From Ochotona curzoniae (lineage: Eukaryota; Chordata; Mammalia; Lagomorpha; Ochotonidae), in assembly GCF_017591425.1 (NCBI RefSeq), contig NW_024467121.1, positions 15,760,707 through 15,824,706 on the forward strand: a stretch of DNA of 64,000 nt. Direction: 5' to 3'. The notes beneath the pieces were generated by a model that was given only the letters and a program-made list of their open reading frames with translations, searched no databases and had not been told where the DNA came from. The position numbers and the translations under genes are program-made. Every line of letters starts with the position of its first letter. The stretch's first letter is position 1. Positions 49,612-59,854 of this stretch are shown in pieces.

Positions 49612-49937
49612 TAAAGATTTATTTTATTTTTATTGGAAATTCAGATGTACAGAGAGGAGGAGAGACAAAGAGGAAAATCTTCTGTCCATTGATTCACTCC
49701 TTAAGTGGTCACAAAGGCCAGAGCTGAGCCAGTCCAAAACCAGGAGCCAGGAGCCTCCTCCTGGTCTCCCACACAGGGGCAGGCTCCCAGTGTTTTGGAC
49801 CATTCTTGACCACTTTTCCAGGCCACAAGCAGGAAGCTGGATGGGAAGTGGGGCTGCTGAGATTAGAACCTGTGCCCGTATGGGATCCTGGAACACGTGA
49901 GGTGACAATGTTAGCCACTAAGCTACTGCACTCGGCC
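49612..49937 (-). mobile_element. CSINE, antisense, near full length
   Basis: AAAGATTTATTTTATTTTTA, GAGAGGAGGAGAGACAAAG, CCAGGCCACAAGCAGGAAGC, GAGATTAGAACCTGTGCCCG and AGCCACTAAGCTACTGC. The three overlapping 86-106 codon frames here are SINE shadows. Confidence 0.9.
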
Positions 49938-50148
49938 CTCCTGCATGCATTTTGCCAAAAGTATTGCACTTTAAATCAATAAGCAAACAAGAATATTCAA
50001 CTCACAGAAGGGACAAGTGCGTGCTGATTAGCACTCACAGTGCTGACAACCAAAAAGCAGTGTACGTCATATATTGCTGTTATACTGTGCCTTATTTATT
50101 ATCATCTCTAGAAGGCTAAACAGAAAGTTCAATAAGAAGCATGTTTAG

Positions 50149-50313
50149 TTGGTGGCACAAAATGCCTCTGGGCTAGTCCCAGTTTCCACAACTCCCTTTC
50201 AAATGTTTCTGAAAGCTTCAGATGGCATTGTTGTGGCAAAGTTCAAAGGCAAAGGTAAAAACTACATAGTGACCTGGAACCAGTACAGGAATGTTCCAGA
50301 ATTTATGTTGTAG
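50149..50313 (+). pseudogene. Coding-like 54-codon open stretch, unidentified
   Basis: From 50149, just after an in-frame TAG, the frame stays open for 54 codons to TAG at 50311. The translation has a balanced, protein-like composition, with a middle rich in Lys, Gly and Val and an end reading ...TWNQYRNVPEFML. A CAATAAAC poly(A)-signal-like motif follows about 40 bp later, but no A-tail. There is no ATG at its start and I do not recognise the family. It could be a retropseudogene remnant or a chance frame. Confidence 0.2.
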
Positions 50314-50376
50314 CAAGTCCTTGGCACTGTGTTGTATGAGTGTGCTTTTGCAATAAACATTAGCCCAGGTGTGTTG

Positions 50377-50520
50377 AGAATGATGTGTGTGTTAACTCTG
50401 AATTATTAAGTACTGTGGCCTCATAGCATGGATAGTTTGAATTTTAAGTGATCTTTTCAACTTTAAGTTATGACAGTTACAATGAAAGAGAATGATATTC
50501 TTGGCTCTTAACACACAAAG
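50377..50520 (+). repeat. Diverged direct repeat, copy 1
   Basis: TTGAGAATGATGTGTGTG...TTAACTC...TAGCATGGATAGTTTGAATT...GTGATCTTTTC. A matching copy in the same orientation begins about 980 bp downstream. The origin (local duplication or an unnamed interspersed repeat) is not known. Confidence 0.55.
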
Positions 50521-50694
50521 GCAATTATTGGTGTAATGATAAAAGCCAAATTCCATCAAAGACAGTGTTGGACAAATTTGCTAAGTCACTTCTTCAATGC
50601 ATACAACTTAGTTAATTTATCAATAGATTTCAACAAGGAATTGTAAGGTACTTACAGTGTAAGGACAAATAATATTTAAAAGTTCATAGTTGGG
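50521..50694. other. Unassigned spacer
   Basis: Nothing recognised between the direct-repeat copy and the next SINE. Confidence 0.4.
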
Positions 50695-51004
50695 TCTGAC
50701 ATGGTGGCATAACACGTTAATTCTCCTCCTGTGTGCTGGCATCCAGTGTAAGTGCTAGTTCTAATCCCAGCTGCTGCTATTCTAACTCAGCTCCCTGCTA
50801 AGGGCCTGGGAAAGCAGCACGGGATGGCTCAAGGCCTTGGGCCCATGTACCCACATAGGAGACCCATAAAAAGCTCTAAACTCCCAGCTCTGGCCTTCGG
50901 ATCAGAAAGGAGTGAACCAGTGGATACAAGATTTCTGTTTTTCTGTTTCTCTCACCCTCTCTCTCTAAATTGACTGTCAAGTGAGAAAATAAATCTTTAA
51001 AAAG
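50695..51004 (+). mobile_element. C-type SINE, sense
   Basis: GACATGGTGGCATAACACG, CTAGTTCTAATCCCAGCTGC, GGGCCTGGGAAAGCAGC, GGATGGCTCAAGGCCTTGGG, GAAAGGAGTGAACCAGTGG and a CTCTCTCTCTAAATTGAC...AATAAATCTTTAAAAAG tail. Intermediate between old and young types. Confidence 0.8.
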
Positions 51005-51149
51005 AGTTCCCACCAGAGGAAGGCATTGAGTATAGCTGGCACAATGCCCCTTGGGACATTCAAATCTCATGTCATGATAGCTGGTTTGCATCCTAAATCT
51101 TTTCTTCTGATCTAGCTTCCTAACATGCAGCATATACTCAAGTACTCAC

Positions 51150-51320
51150 TCCCTGGCACCGGGAATGAGCTCTAACCTCCCAGCTTAGGCCTGCCCCTGT
51201 CCATATTCTTTGGGCATTTAGCTAGTGAAGCATACAATAGAACGTTTTTCTATCACCCTTTTTCCCTTCTTCCCTTCTTTTCCTTTCTCTGAAGTAAAAC
51301 TATACAAAATAAACTAATTC
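51150..51320 (+). mobile_element. Old C-type SINE, 3' half, sense
   Basis: GAATGAGCTCTAACCTCCCA, CTTTGGGCATTTAGCTAGTG, a long CT-rich tail and AAAATAAACTAATTC. Diverged and lacking its 5' half. Confidence 0.5.
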
Positions 51321-51357
51321 AATTGAGAAAAAGGAATATGCAAACCAACATCTGCTG

Positions 51358-51520
51358 TTTGAGAATGTTGTGTACATTAACTCCGTAGCTACAGCTCGGT
51401 AGCATGGATAATTTGAATTTTGAATGATCTCTTAAAATTTAGATTAGGATATTCAAAGAGGAAGAGAATGATTATGGATAGGAACCATGAAGAGACATAA
51501 AAGGCAGTCTCTAATTCTGC
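51358..51520 (+). repeat. Diverged direct repeat, copy 2
   Basis: TTGAGAATGTTGTGTACATT...AACTCCG...TAGCATGGATAATTTGAATT...ATGATCTCTT aligns to the copy at 50377-50520 in the same orientation. Confidence 0.55.
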
Positions 51521-51584
51521 TTAGAGACAGTAGTATGAGCTAGCAAGTTGGGGAAAAGTAATGGATGTTAGTTTATTTATTGTA

Positions 51585-51975
51585 TTTCTACGTGTATCAG
51601 CTAAGGTTTAAACAGGTGAGTAGAATGAAAAGGCATTAACGTTTTCACTGCAAGAAATTGGCTTCCTTTATTGTGGGGTCGGAAGTCAAGTTCAAAAACA
51701 AAACAGGCTATCAAAAATGACAAGCTGCCTCTCTCAGGATGGCCAAAGTTTCTGTCCATAGGGTGAACCTATGCTGGACAGCCTTCGTGCAGCTGATAAA
51801 CCTCCTCACCAGTGCCATCAGTCCCATGCAGGTTGTCCGGGACAATCTCCCTCACTGAATGTCAATTGGTTATAGCCTTTAACTGCATTCTATCTAATCT
51901 TTTTTACAGCAGCAAGTAGATTAGTGTTGGTTTTAGTATAGTTGGCAAATCAAAACCCATCACACCTACTGCTAT
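51585..51975 (-). mobile_element. Probable ancient L1 3' UTR-type repeat, antisense
   Basis: TATCAGCTAAGGTTTAAACA, AAGAAATTGGCTTCCTTTAT, CAATTGGTTATAGCC and a closing CAAATCAAAACCCATCAC resemble the 'tcagctagggttctccagag ... ttaaccatcaca' repeat seen with old L1 3' ends. It may be the 3' end of the minus-strand L1 that follows. Confidence 0.4.
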
Positions 51976-52439
51976 GAATGAATGAATATTCCCCAGTGGA
52001 AAGGAGGTGTAGGAGACACAAGCTGGTGCTCCTTCTTCTCTTCGCCTCTTCATTGGAATGGCAGAACATTCAATTCAAATGGGAAAAAAAAACCCCAATG
52101 TTTTGTTAGATTCCTACCAAGCCTGTTCTGATATGGCATCTGATTTGGTTGGTCGTGTCTTCTAAGCTATGCTTACCTGTGTGTGGTTCATGTTTGCATT
52201 ACATGTGAGATTGTTCTCTTAATTATGGAATCACTGACACCTCGATTGCTATTTTCTCCTTTTGTAACCAAGTACTCTATGTGGTAATGCTTTTTATGAA
52301 GCATTTCAAAAAGATTCTGATAATAATTTTCCCCCAACTAAATTCATAAGACAATAAAGTATTCTCAATGCAGAATCAAGCACTAATAGACTGACATACA
52401 GACACTTGGCATACAATCATCTGCACATCTTTAAAATAT
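51976..52439. other. Unassigned sequence
   Basis: Lies between two parts of a probable old minus-strand L1. No gene or RNA recognised. Confidence 0.4.
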
Positions 52440-54440
52440 TCATTTTATTAGTTTTTATCATACATGTGCACCTGCCCCTAGAGGTAATACTAAACCATTT
52501 TAAATCCTATTCATCTTTCTTTTCATCTTCTGGCAAGTATTTCCTCAACATTGTATGTATGTTATAATTTATGTCAATTTTTTTTGTTTTTTTACTCAAT
52601 AAAATTATTTGAAAATTCATCTGTGTAGTTCATTATGTATATCAGTTTATTTCTCATTTTTCAAAAACTTCTTTCACTTATTTACAATGCAGAATGACAA
52701 GAGGAAAAGACAGAGGCAGTACAGGATCTTCCATTTGCTTTTGTGCTCCTCAAATGGGCACAATGGCAAAGGCGAGGCCACACTGAAGCCAGGAGCCAGG
52801 AAATGGATCTGGGTCTCATCTGTGGCTGCCAAGGGTTGAAGGACTTGAGCTGTTGTCGATTGCATTTCTGAGCATCTTAATCGGGAACTTACTGGAAGCA
52901 AAGCATCTGGGGCTTGAACCAGTGCTATAGTATGGGATGCCAGGAAGTGGAGGCTTAACCCTTTGCACCATAATGTTAAGCAGTATTATTTTTTATTTTC
53001 ACATTATTTTATTATCCTGAAATTTAATAATTTATTTATATATTTCCTGTTTGATAAACACTGAGTTGTACCAGTTTGGGGATGTCACCAAAAAAAAAAA
53101 AATGAATAAATGAAAACACCATTCTCCCAGCCCCTAAAAGAACTTGTTATGAGAATTTGCTTGTGTAATTTGCTTGGTGTGGCCATCTAGACCTATATGC
53201 AGGAGTGGAATGTCTAAATCAAATACATATATTTACATTTCAAAGAAAATATCTAATTGTTTTCCACAGTATTTGAGCCCAGTTATTATCCCCTTTCAGA
53301 TAGTTTCAATGCACCATGAGATTGCTTAACCTAACAGTGTTCAGACAGTCCCTACGTATGTAGAAATATGTCTCAAATAATACTTTCAACTTTAATTATC
53401 CTATTGATTAATGACATTGAACATATTTTTGTATACTACTTTGTCAGTCATATATTTTCATTTAAGAAGTGCTCAAATTGTTGGCTTAATACTCACTGGG
53501 ATATTTATATTTGGTCATTGAGTTTGACCAATTTTTACATATGCTTCACGCAAGTCCTCTATTAAATCTAAGAATTGCAAGTATATTCACTCTGTTCATG
53601 GCTTCTTTTTTCATTCTCTTAACAGTGTCTTCAAAAAACAGCCGAACTGGATGGAATTCAGTTCTTATCATTTTCTTCAGTTGACACTTTGGTATACCAT
53701 CAACTATATGGTTGCCTACTACGCTGAAGTCAAAAATATTTTCTCCTACCCTTTATCCTACCAGTTTTAATTCTTAAGTTTATATTTAGATATTAGATCT
53801 ATTTTCAGTTCATTTTTACATAATGAACAAAGTATGGGTCATTTTTACTTTTTGTCTACATATGCATACTTAATTGCTTCAGTCTAATGTTTTCTGTTTT
53901 CATTAAGTTATGTTTAATTGAATGCTAGAAATCGGTTATTTATGAGTCTGTTTCTGGATTCTATTCTATGATCTCTCAGTCTGCCTTGACAGTAGTGCAC
54001 CTGTCACTAATTGTAGGCTCACAATTGTAGCTTTAAATGTTGCTGTTGTTGTTGGTTTTTTAATATTAAAAAGTGTTATTCTTCTGGCACACTTATCCTC
54101 AAAGTTGTTTGGACATATCTACACCATCTGTATTTTCTTATCTCTTTTAGGATTAGCTTATCAATTTCTATCAGGAAAAAAAAAGAACTAATCCATTTCC
54201 TGAACATGCATTGAGCTAAAATATCTTATTAACAGATGAACCTGAAACAGTATTGAGTCTCTTGACAAGTGAAAATGGCATATCTCTTAAATTGTTGCAT
54301 TTAATCTTTAATAGTGATATTCTGACATCTTCAGATTTTAGGTAGTATAGTTCTTTGGCTGAATTTATCCGTAAGATTTTTACATTTGGGGATTCTTTTG
54401 TAAATTTCATTATTAGACTGTCAATGTTTGGTTCAGTCCT
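52440..54440 (-). mobile_element. Ancient L1 (L1M-type), 3' region, antisense, interrupted by a SINE
   Basis: In antisense order: TTCATCTGTGTAGTTCATTA, CAGGAGTGGAATGTCTAAAT, TTTTCCACAGTATTTGAGCC, TTGATTAATGACATTGAACA, GGTTGCCTACTACGCTG, GTCTGTTTCTGGATTCTATT and AGTTCTTTGGCTGAATTTAT. This is the usual order of L1 3' UTR and the 3' half of ORF2 read on the opposite strand. Many indels; no intact frame. An old SINE (about 52672-52982) splits it. Confidence 0.75.
52672..52982 (-). mobile_element. Old C-type SINE inserted in an ancient L1, antisense
   Basis: TTCACTTATTTACAATGCAG, GAGGAAAAGACAGAGGCAGT, GAAGCCAGGAGCCAGGAAAT, CTGGGGCTTGAACCAGTGC and GAGGCTTAACCCTTTGCACC. L1 sequence of the same orientation continues on both sides, so the SINE is younger than the L1. 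Confidence 0.7.
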
Positions 54441-54920
54441 GATAAGCAGAGTTGGTACGCCATCACTCCAGTCCTCACAACAAGGACAAACTAAGCGTAA
54501 CCCGAAAGCCAAGGCGTTTTTTGGACCTTTACGAACACTGAAGTCTCAGAGAAAACTTCAGCGCTGCACTCTGATGTGACAGGTGAATTCAGAGGCTCAC
54601 TGCACACAGATCTGCAGATGCCACTGCGGTGTAGAACAACCGAATGACCAAGTTTACAAACTGGTAGAGATTGAGGGTGACCTGATTTGAGAACAAGAAA
54701 TTGCTTACGTTGCAGCGCTGGTGACTTATCTGCGGGAACACAGGAACCTCACCAGGTTTTCCTGATGATCCATGATCCATACTAGAATTTCAAATGGTAG
54801 AGAAAAAAAGTTCCCGCCTGAAGACCCTGAGACTGTTCTCCACAACTCAAGGCAGCATCACCTTCGGTAGGGGAAGCCTATCAAGACTGTAATAGGGCAG
54901 CCATTGTTTGACGTGATCTG
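54441..54920. other. CpG-enriched unassigned segment
   Basis: About 14 CpGs counted by eye in ~465 bp, against about two in the 500 bp before it. Frames run partly open on both strands: plus 54355-54579 continues past a TGA to about 54664, and minus 54589-54780 is 63 codons. Neither resembles a family I know. It abuts the end of the old L1. A decayed retropseudogene, an unnamed repeat or a small CpG-rich regulatory element are all possible. Confidence 0.4.
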
Positions 54921-55198
54921 TTTCCAGTCTCTTCTGGATTCCCATCACTGCCTTGGAAACCATTCTGTGTGTTTGTGCCACTTTTAAGCTGTTTATGGTG
55001 AAGAGTGAATGTGATCCTAGTTACCCTTCCCATCTAGAGAAGTCTCAGGCGTACACTTGAGGTCAGTAACATGGGGATTTTATTCAGTTACAATGTTTCC
55101 CAGAGTACTTTTAATAGTCCAAAAATTTAACATATGAAAATAAATATATTTAATTTGCATCTTGCATGGATTTTTTGAAATACTTCCATATATTCTAT
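54921..55198. other. Unassigned sequence
   Basis: Nothing recognised between the CpG-enriched segment and the next SINE. Confidence 0.4.
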
Positions 55199-55511
55199 TA
55201 AAAATATTTATTTTTATTGCAAAGTCAGATATACAGAGAGGAGGAGAGACAAAGAGGAAGATGCTCCATCTGATGATTCACTCCCCAAGTGACCACAATG
55301 GCCTGTGCTGCATCGATCCGAAGCCAGGAGCCAGGAACTTTCTCCAGGTCTCCCACACAGCTGCAGGGTTCCAAGACTTTGGGCTGTCCATGACTGCTTG
55401 CCCAGGCCACAAGCAGGGAGCTGGATGGGAAGTGGAGCTATCAGTATTAGAACCGGCACCCATAAGGATCCTGGGTGTGTTCAAGGCGAGGACTTTAGCA
55501 CTAGGCCATCC
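55199..55511 (-). mobile_element. Young CSINE, antisense, probable short TSD
   Basis: AAATATTTATTTTTATTGC, GATGATTCACTCCCCAAGTG, CGATCCGAAGCCAGGAGCC, TATTAGAACCGGCACCC and TTCAAGGCGAGGACTTTAGC. CATATATT-type direct repeats flank it near 55188 and 55513. The 145-codon plus-strand frame at 55162-55599 and the others here are SINE shadows. Confidence 0.9.
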
Positions 55512-56056
55512 TCATATATTTCTAACTATTTGCAACATAAGACAAATCAATTTACAAAGTTTGTTGTATATTTCTAATTACACATGTATCAGTGATTAAA
55601 TAATTGGCTAAATGTAATTTATGGTTTTTGTTTTGCTTTTCTTTCATCAAAGTTTTGTGGGACAAAGCTTGGAATTAAAGGTTTATCTGAAAATGTTAGG
55701 CAGGCACATTTGATTCACATGAATGAACTTCACCTTTGTAACCATTGTTTGTCCCTCTATAACCTTTTCTGTACTCATATGTCACTGATATTTAATTTAT
55801 GTATATTCATAATCATATATTGAGATTATCTGTTAGCTTCTCCAAAAGCACTGTGAAGACATCCAGGATAGAGGCCACGGTCTATTCATTGTATACTCCT
55901 GGCTTTTAGATGAAACTTCTGCTCCTGTCCCTATAAGCCCTTGAAATATGAATTAATGAATTCATTAATTCATAATATTGCTAATTCATAATTCATTCAT
56001 TAGCAATACATTGCTAATTACTTTTTGCATTATTGTTACATTATTATTTTACCTTA
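55512..56056. other. Unassigned AT-rich sequence with palindromes
   Basis: Contains a 28-bp perfect palindrome at 55947-55974 (centre ATGAATTCAT) and three alternately oriented ATTGCTAAT/ATTAGCAAT blocks at 55977-55985, 55999-56007 and 56010-56018. Otherwise nothing recognised. Confidence 0.6.
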
Positions 56057-56071
56057 TTATTATACATTATT

Positions 56072-56296
56072 TTTTTTTTTTTTTTATGTTTAAGAACCTG
56101 CATTTTTTTTTTTTTTTTTTTATTGTTGCTTACACTGTATTGTGTAGTACAGTTTTATAGGCGCTGGGGATTCCCCCCACCCCTCCCCATACCCCTCCCC
56201 CCATGGTGGATTCCTCCACCTTGCTGCATAACCATAGTTCAAGTTCAGTTGAGATTCATTGCTTGCAAACACATGCCTAGCATAAAGTTCAGCGTC
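56072..56296 (-). mobile_element. 5'-truncated L1-like 3' end with exact 15-bp TSD
   Basis: TSD TTATTATACATTATT occurs at 56057-56071 and 56297-56311, followed on the right by AA, as expected of an L1 endonuclease site. On the minus strand the body has a G-rich stretch (ATGGGGGGAGGGG at about 56189-56201), ends ...GCAACAATAAAA plus ~20 A, then a 17-nt segment and a second A-run. The body near 56250-56295 matches the L1 at 61848-62680, so both are one family, probably a lagomorph L1 3' UTR. Confidence 0.8.
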
Positions 56297-56311
56297 TTAT
56301 TATACATTATT

Positions 56312-58257
56312 AATTAGTGAACTAGTTTACATTATTATGGCTCCTGAACCTGTACATAAAGTTAATTTCATCCCCCTTTCAAATATGGATATTTTACTTT
56401 TTTACATAAAGTATAGAAATCTACTTCTGAAGTTGGCTACAGTTATTTTAATGAAATTTGTTTAAAAGATAAATCTTTCATTTTATCATTTGACACTAAA
56501 CCTATATTTTTCTGTGGTTCTTGCCTTCGATTTGTCTTCTAATTGGTATTCACTTGATTTATAAATCCCCTTTGCATTATTCTTCTTATAAAAGCACTTT
56601 GTCTATCTAAATTAAATCTCATTCACTTGATTTTCTTTTACATCTTAAACTCTCAAGATCCATCTGCAATTTCTGTTTTTAACTTTCTAGTCTTGAGTAT
56701 GTAATCTCATTTGCAATCATCTCTAGGGCTTACTCGAGTTAATTTCTTTTTCCTTCTCTTAGAGCTATCATATTAGAAGGATATTGACCATAGGATTAGT
56801 TACTTCTGGAAATCTATCCAGAGTTTTTGGGTTATTTTTGACTATTATCGACAGTATTAACTATTTTCAACTCTGAAGCATCAGTGATTTGTGTCACAGT
56901 GTTAGCATAGTGAAAAGTACCTTGATGTTTGCATTTCAGAAAGAAGATGATTAGCTCAGCTTGAGTGCAACTGGGTACAGGGTACTCACAAGATGATCCT
57001 GGCATCCAGAGAAACCCTGCAGGAACACCAAATTCCACACAAAATTTCCTCTGAAAAAAAGCACAACTTTCAGTTAAAACTTTATAATTCATTTGTTGCA
57101 TTTATGTACATTAAAATTATAAAGTAATTGTGGAAGTAATTTCTAATGACTGAAATGATAGTTTACATCAGAATAATGATGTTAGGTGTTATAACAAGAA
57201 TTCTTTTGTTGTTTTGTAACTACAAAGCACTATGGATGCTCAGTTGCACTATACTTTCTTATTTTTATGGAACAAAAGCCTTCCAAATAGAAAGAAAACA
57301 ATATATCAGCTAATAAGGCATGCTTTTGCTAGAGAGAATGGAAATAATTCTTTCGTGGGACAATGTGTGTGAAACTATTGAAAACATTACAAATTATAGA
57401 AAAATTTAAGTAATTATTGTTTCTCATATTTACTCCTGGTTCTTATCACATGCTTCTAGGCACACAAGACTTTTTTTCCATGAGAAAAGTTCCACAATTT
57501 GCAATAGTATTAATGGTATGTTAACAGTACTAAAGCTCAAACAATAATGGAAAACGTACATGCTATTAAGAAACTTGTCCACTACACATTTGTTAATATT
57601 TCTATTATAGTCTCAGACACTTCAACAAACATTGTAACTCAATTATGTCAGAGAGTGTGCTTAGTACTGGAAATATATAAATATTTCATATGTATATTCA
57701 TTTATATTTGTAGTCTCCACATGAAGATAGCTAAAACAAATAACATCAATATGATATAGCAATGTGTTTTTACTTAACACATTCACTTGTGAATCACAAA
57801 ATCAATATTGATTACTAACAAGAAGTCAATTCTGTTAAAAGTCTATAGGAATATTGCATTGATTACAAAACTCAAGATTTCTAATCTCAGAGATCTATTG
57901 TTCAAAGTAGTCAAAAAGCAATGCAATTCTTTCTAGAATTAAAAAAAAAATATGGATGTTGGGCAATTCCATGACTCAATTTTTATTTTCTAAGCATCAC
58001 TCTGAAGAAAGAGGTATGAGAAACCTAGTATAGGAGCATCAGTATCATTTTATTCCAATAAGAGGTATTAAATAGGATTGAAAAAAATAATAGAGACATG
58101 CATCAGGATGTTATGTGTGAATTTCAAAATATTTCTATACCAAAATGAATTTATCTTTTATTTCCATTTTTCATAAACTTTTTGTATGTTGGAGGAATTT
58201 GGTTAATTTTTGAGATTGACAAATCCAGTGATTTGCCATGTGTAAATTGGAGAGCCA
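56312..58257. other. Unassigned AT-rich sequence
   Basis: About 1.9 kb with no gene, RNA or repeat recognised. Frames at 56832 (minus) and 57547 (plus) are AT-rich and featureless. Confidence 0.4.
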
Positions 58258-58272
58258 AGAAAACAGTTACTT

Positions 58273-58650
58273 TTTTAAGATTTGCTTTACTAGTATTATT
58301 TTATTTTATTGGAAAAGCAAATATACAGAAGGAGAGACAGAGAGAAAGATCTTCTATCCCAAAGTTTACTTCCCAAGTGGCTGATTCATTCCCCAAGAGG
58401 CTGCAATTCCCCTGGCTGTTGCAATGGCTGCAGCTGAGCTGATCCGAAGCTAAGACCAGGAGCTTCTTCCAGGTCTCTCCCATAGGTACAGGGTCCCAAG
58501 GTTTGAGGCTGTCTTCAAGTGCTTTTCTAGGCTACAACCCAGGGGGTTGGATGGGTAGTGGAGCAATTGGGTATAAACTGGTGCCCATACAGGATCCCTC
58601 TGGATGTAAAGTATAAGGGATTCAGCCACTAGGCCACTGTTTTGGGTCCC
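58273..58650 (-). mobile_element. CSINE, antisense, with a short extra segment
   Basis: TTTTTTAAGATTTGC, GGAGAGACAGAGAGAAAGAT, GCTGAGCTGATCCGAAGC and TTCAGCCACTAGGCCACTG. AAAACRGTWA-type direct repeats flank it at about 58259 and 58652. It is ~50 bp longer than its relatives because CCCCAAGTGG-like sequence occurs twice (TTCCCAAGTGGCTGATTC then CCCCAAGAGG). Confidence 0.85.
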
Positions 58651-58660
58651 AAAACGGTAA

Positions 58661-59185
58661 GTTTAAGTCAGTGCAAGTTTCAAGTTCTGAGGACCAGGAG
58701 TTATTGACATCAAAAAGCAAAGGGGGGCTGCTTCTCCTCATGAAGAGGGAGAATTTGCCTTTTGTGTCTTGTTGCTCTATCAAGACCTAGATAGACTGGC
58801 TGATGCCTACCTACAGTGCTAAAGGGGATCTCTCTTCAATTTACAAATACAAGTACTAATCTTTTCTAGAAACAAATGTATATGGATAGTAAGTTAAAAT
58901 CTTTTATCTGTATCGCACTATCTCTTAGCACAGTCAAAATGTCATATAAAGTTAAGCAGGGTGATCAAAGCAGCAGTGGATGACGTAGAGTTTGGTGGAT
59001 TCAGGAGAGGAAGGTTTTTATGATTACCTCCAAGGTCTCCTTCAGGAGAAAAATGGATGTAGTGATAACAGAAAGGAAGCAAACAAGAGCAGGAAAATGA
59101 AAAGGACGTGTTCTAAATGAGCATTTTGACAAGCCACTTGGGCATTCGTGTGGGCAAATCCAAGAATGAGTCAGATATGGTTTTT
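58661..59185. other. Unassigned sequence
   Basis: Nothing recognised. Contains purine-rich stretches around 58970-59120. Confidence 0.4.
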
Positions 59186-59425
59186 TAAGAAAGATTTATT
59201 TTTATTGGAAAGATAGATTTTTAGAGAGGGGGAGAGAGAGAAAGATCTTCTGCTTTCTGGTTCACACCCCAAGTGGCCACAATCTTTGGAGTTAGCTGAT
59301 CTGAAGCCAGGAGCCTAGAGCCTCCTCTTGGTCTCCCACATGTGGGGGCAGGGTCCCAAGGCTTTGGGCTGTCCTCCACTACTTTCCCAGACCACAAGCA
59401 GAGAGCTGGATGGGAAGTGGAGTAC
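59186..59425 (-). mobile_element. CSINE, antisense, head missing
   Basis: AAGAAAGATTTATTTTTATT, CACCCCAAGTGGCCACAATC, CTGATCTGAAGCCAGGAGCC, CCCAAGGCTTTGGGC and GCTGGATGGGAAGTGGAGTA. It stops there, so the RNA head and box region are absent. Confidence 0.9.
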
Positions 59426-59854
59426 CACTAGACATCACTTATGACAGAATATCAGGAAGATAATAACTCATATGGTTATTCATGGATTGACTGGAAACCA
59501 CTGTTGTAAGGGGAGCAAGAGAATAAATCTTGCGGTGTGAATAGAAGATGGAGTCAAAACAGGTTGAGACAAATATTTTAGAATTTGACTGAGAGAAGGA
59601 AGAGCAAGATAATACTTGTAAGAGTAGGAGTCACTGGCATTGCCAAATTCCATAAATCAAGATTAGGATTGGAGAAGGAAAACAAAGATGAGAACTCTGG
59701 ATTCTAGATTGGATGAGAGAAAAATCTTACAAGGGATTTTTCTGATTGTTAACAAACAAATCTGGAAAGTAATGACTTTTCTTTTGAGCATGTATGAAAA
59801 TCCAGATCTTGGAGGAAATCACCACTAACATCCAGCCAGGACAGGCCAACAAGG
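59426..59854. other. Unassigned purine-rich sequence
   Basis: No gene, RNA or named repeat recognised. Confidence 0.4.

Noticed and set aside
55162..55599. 145-codon frame and several overlapping frames on both strands
   Set aside because: All are shadows of the CSINE at 55199-55511, repeated in similar form at every SINE.
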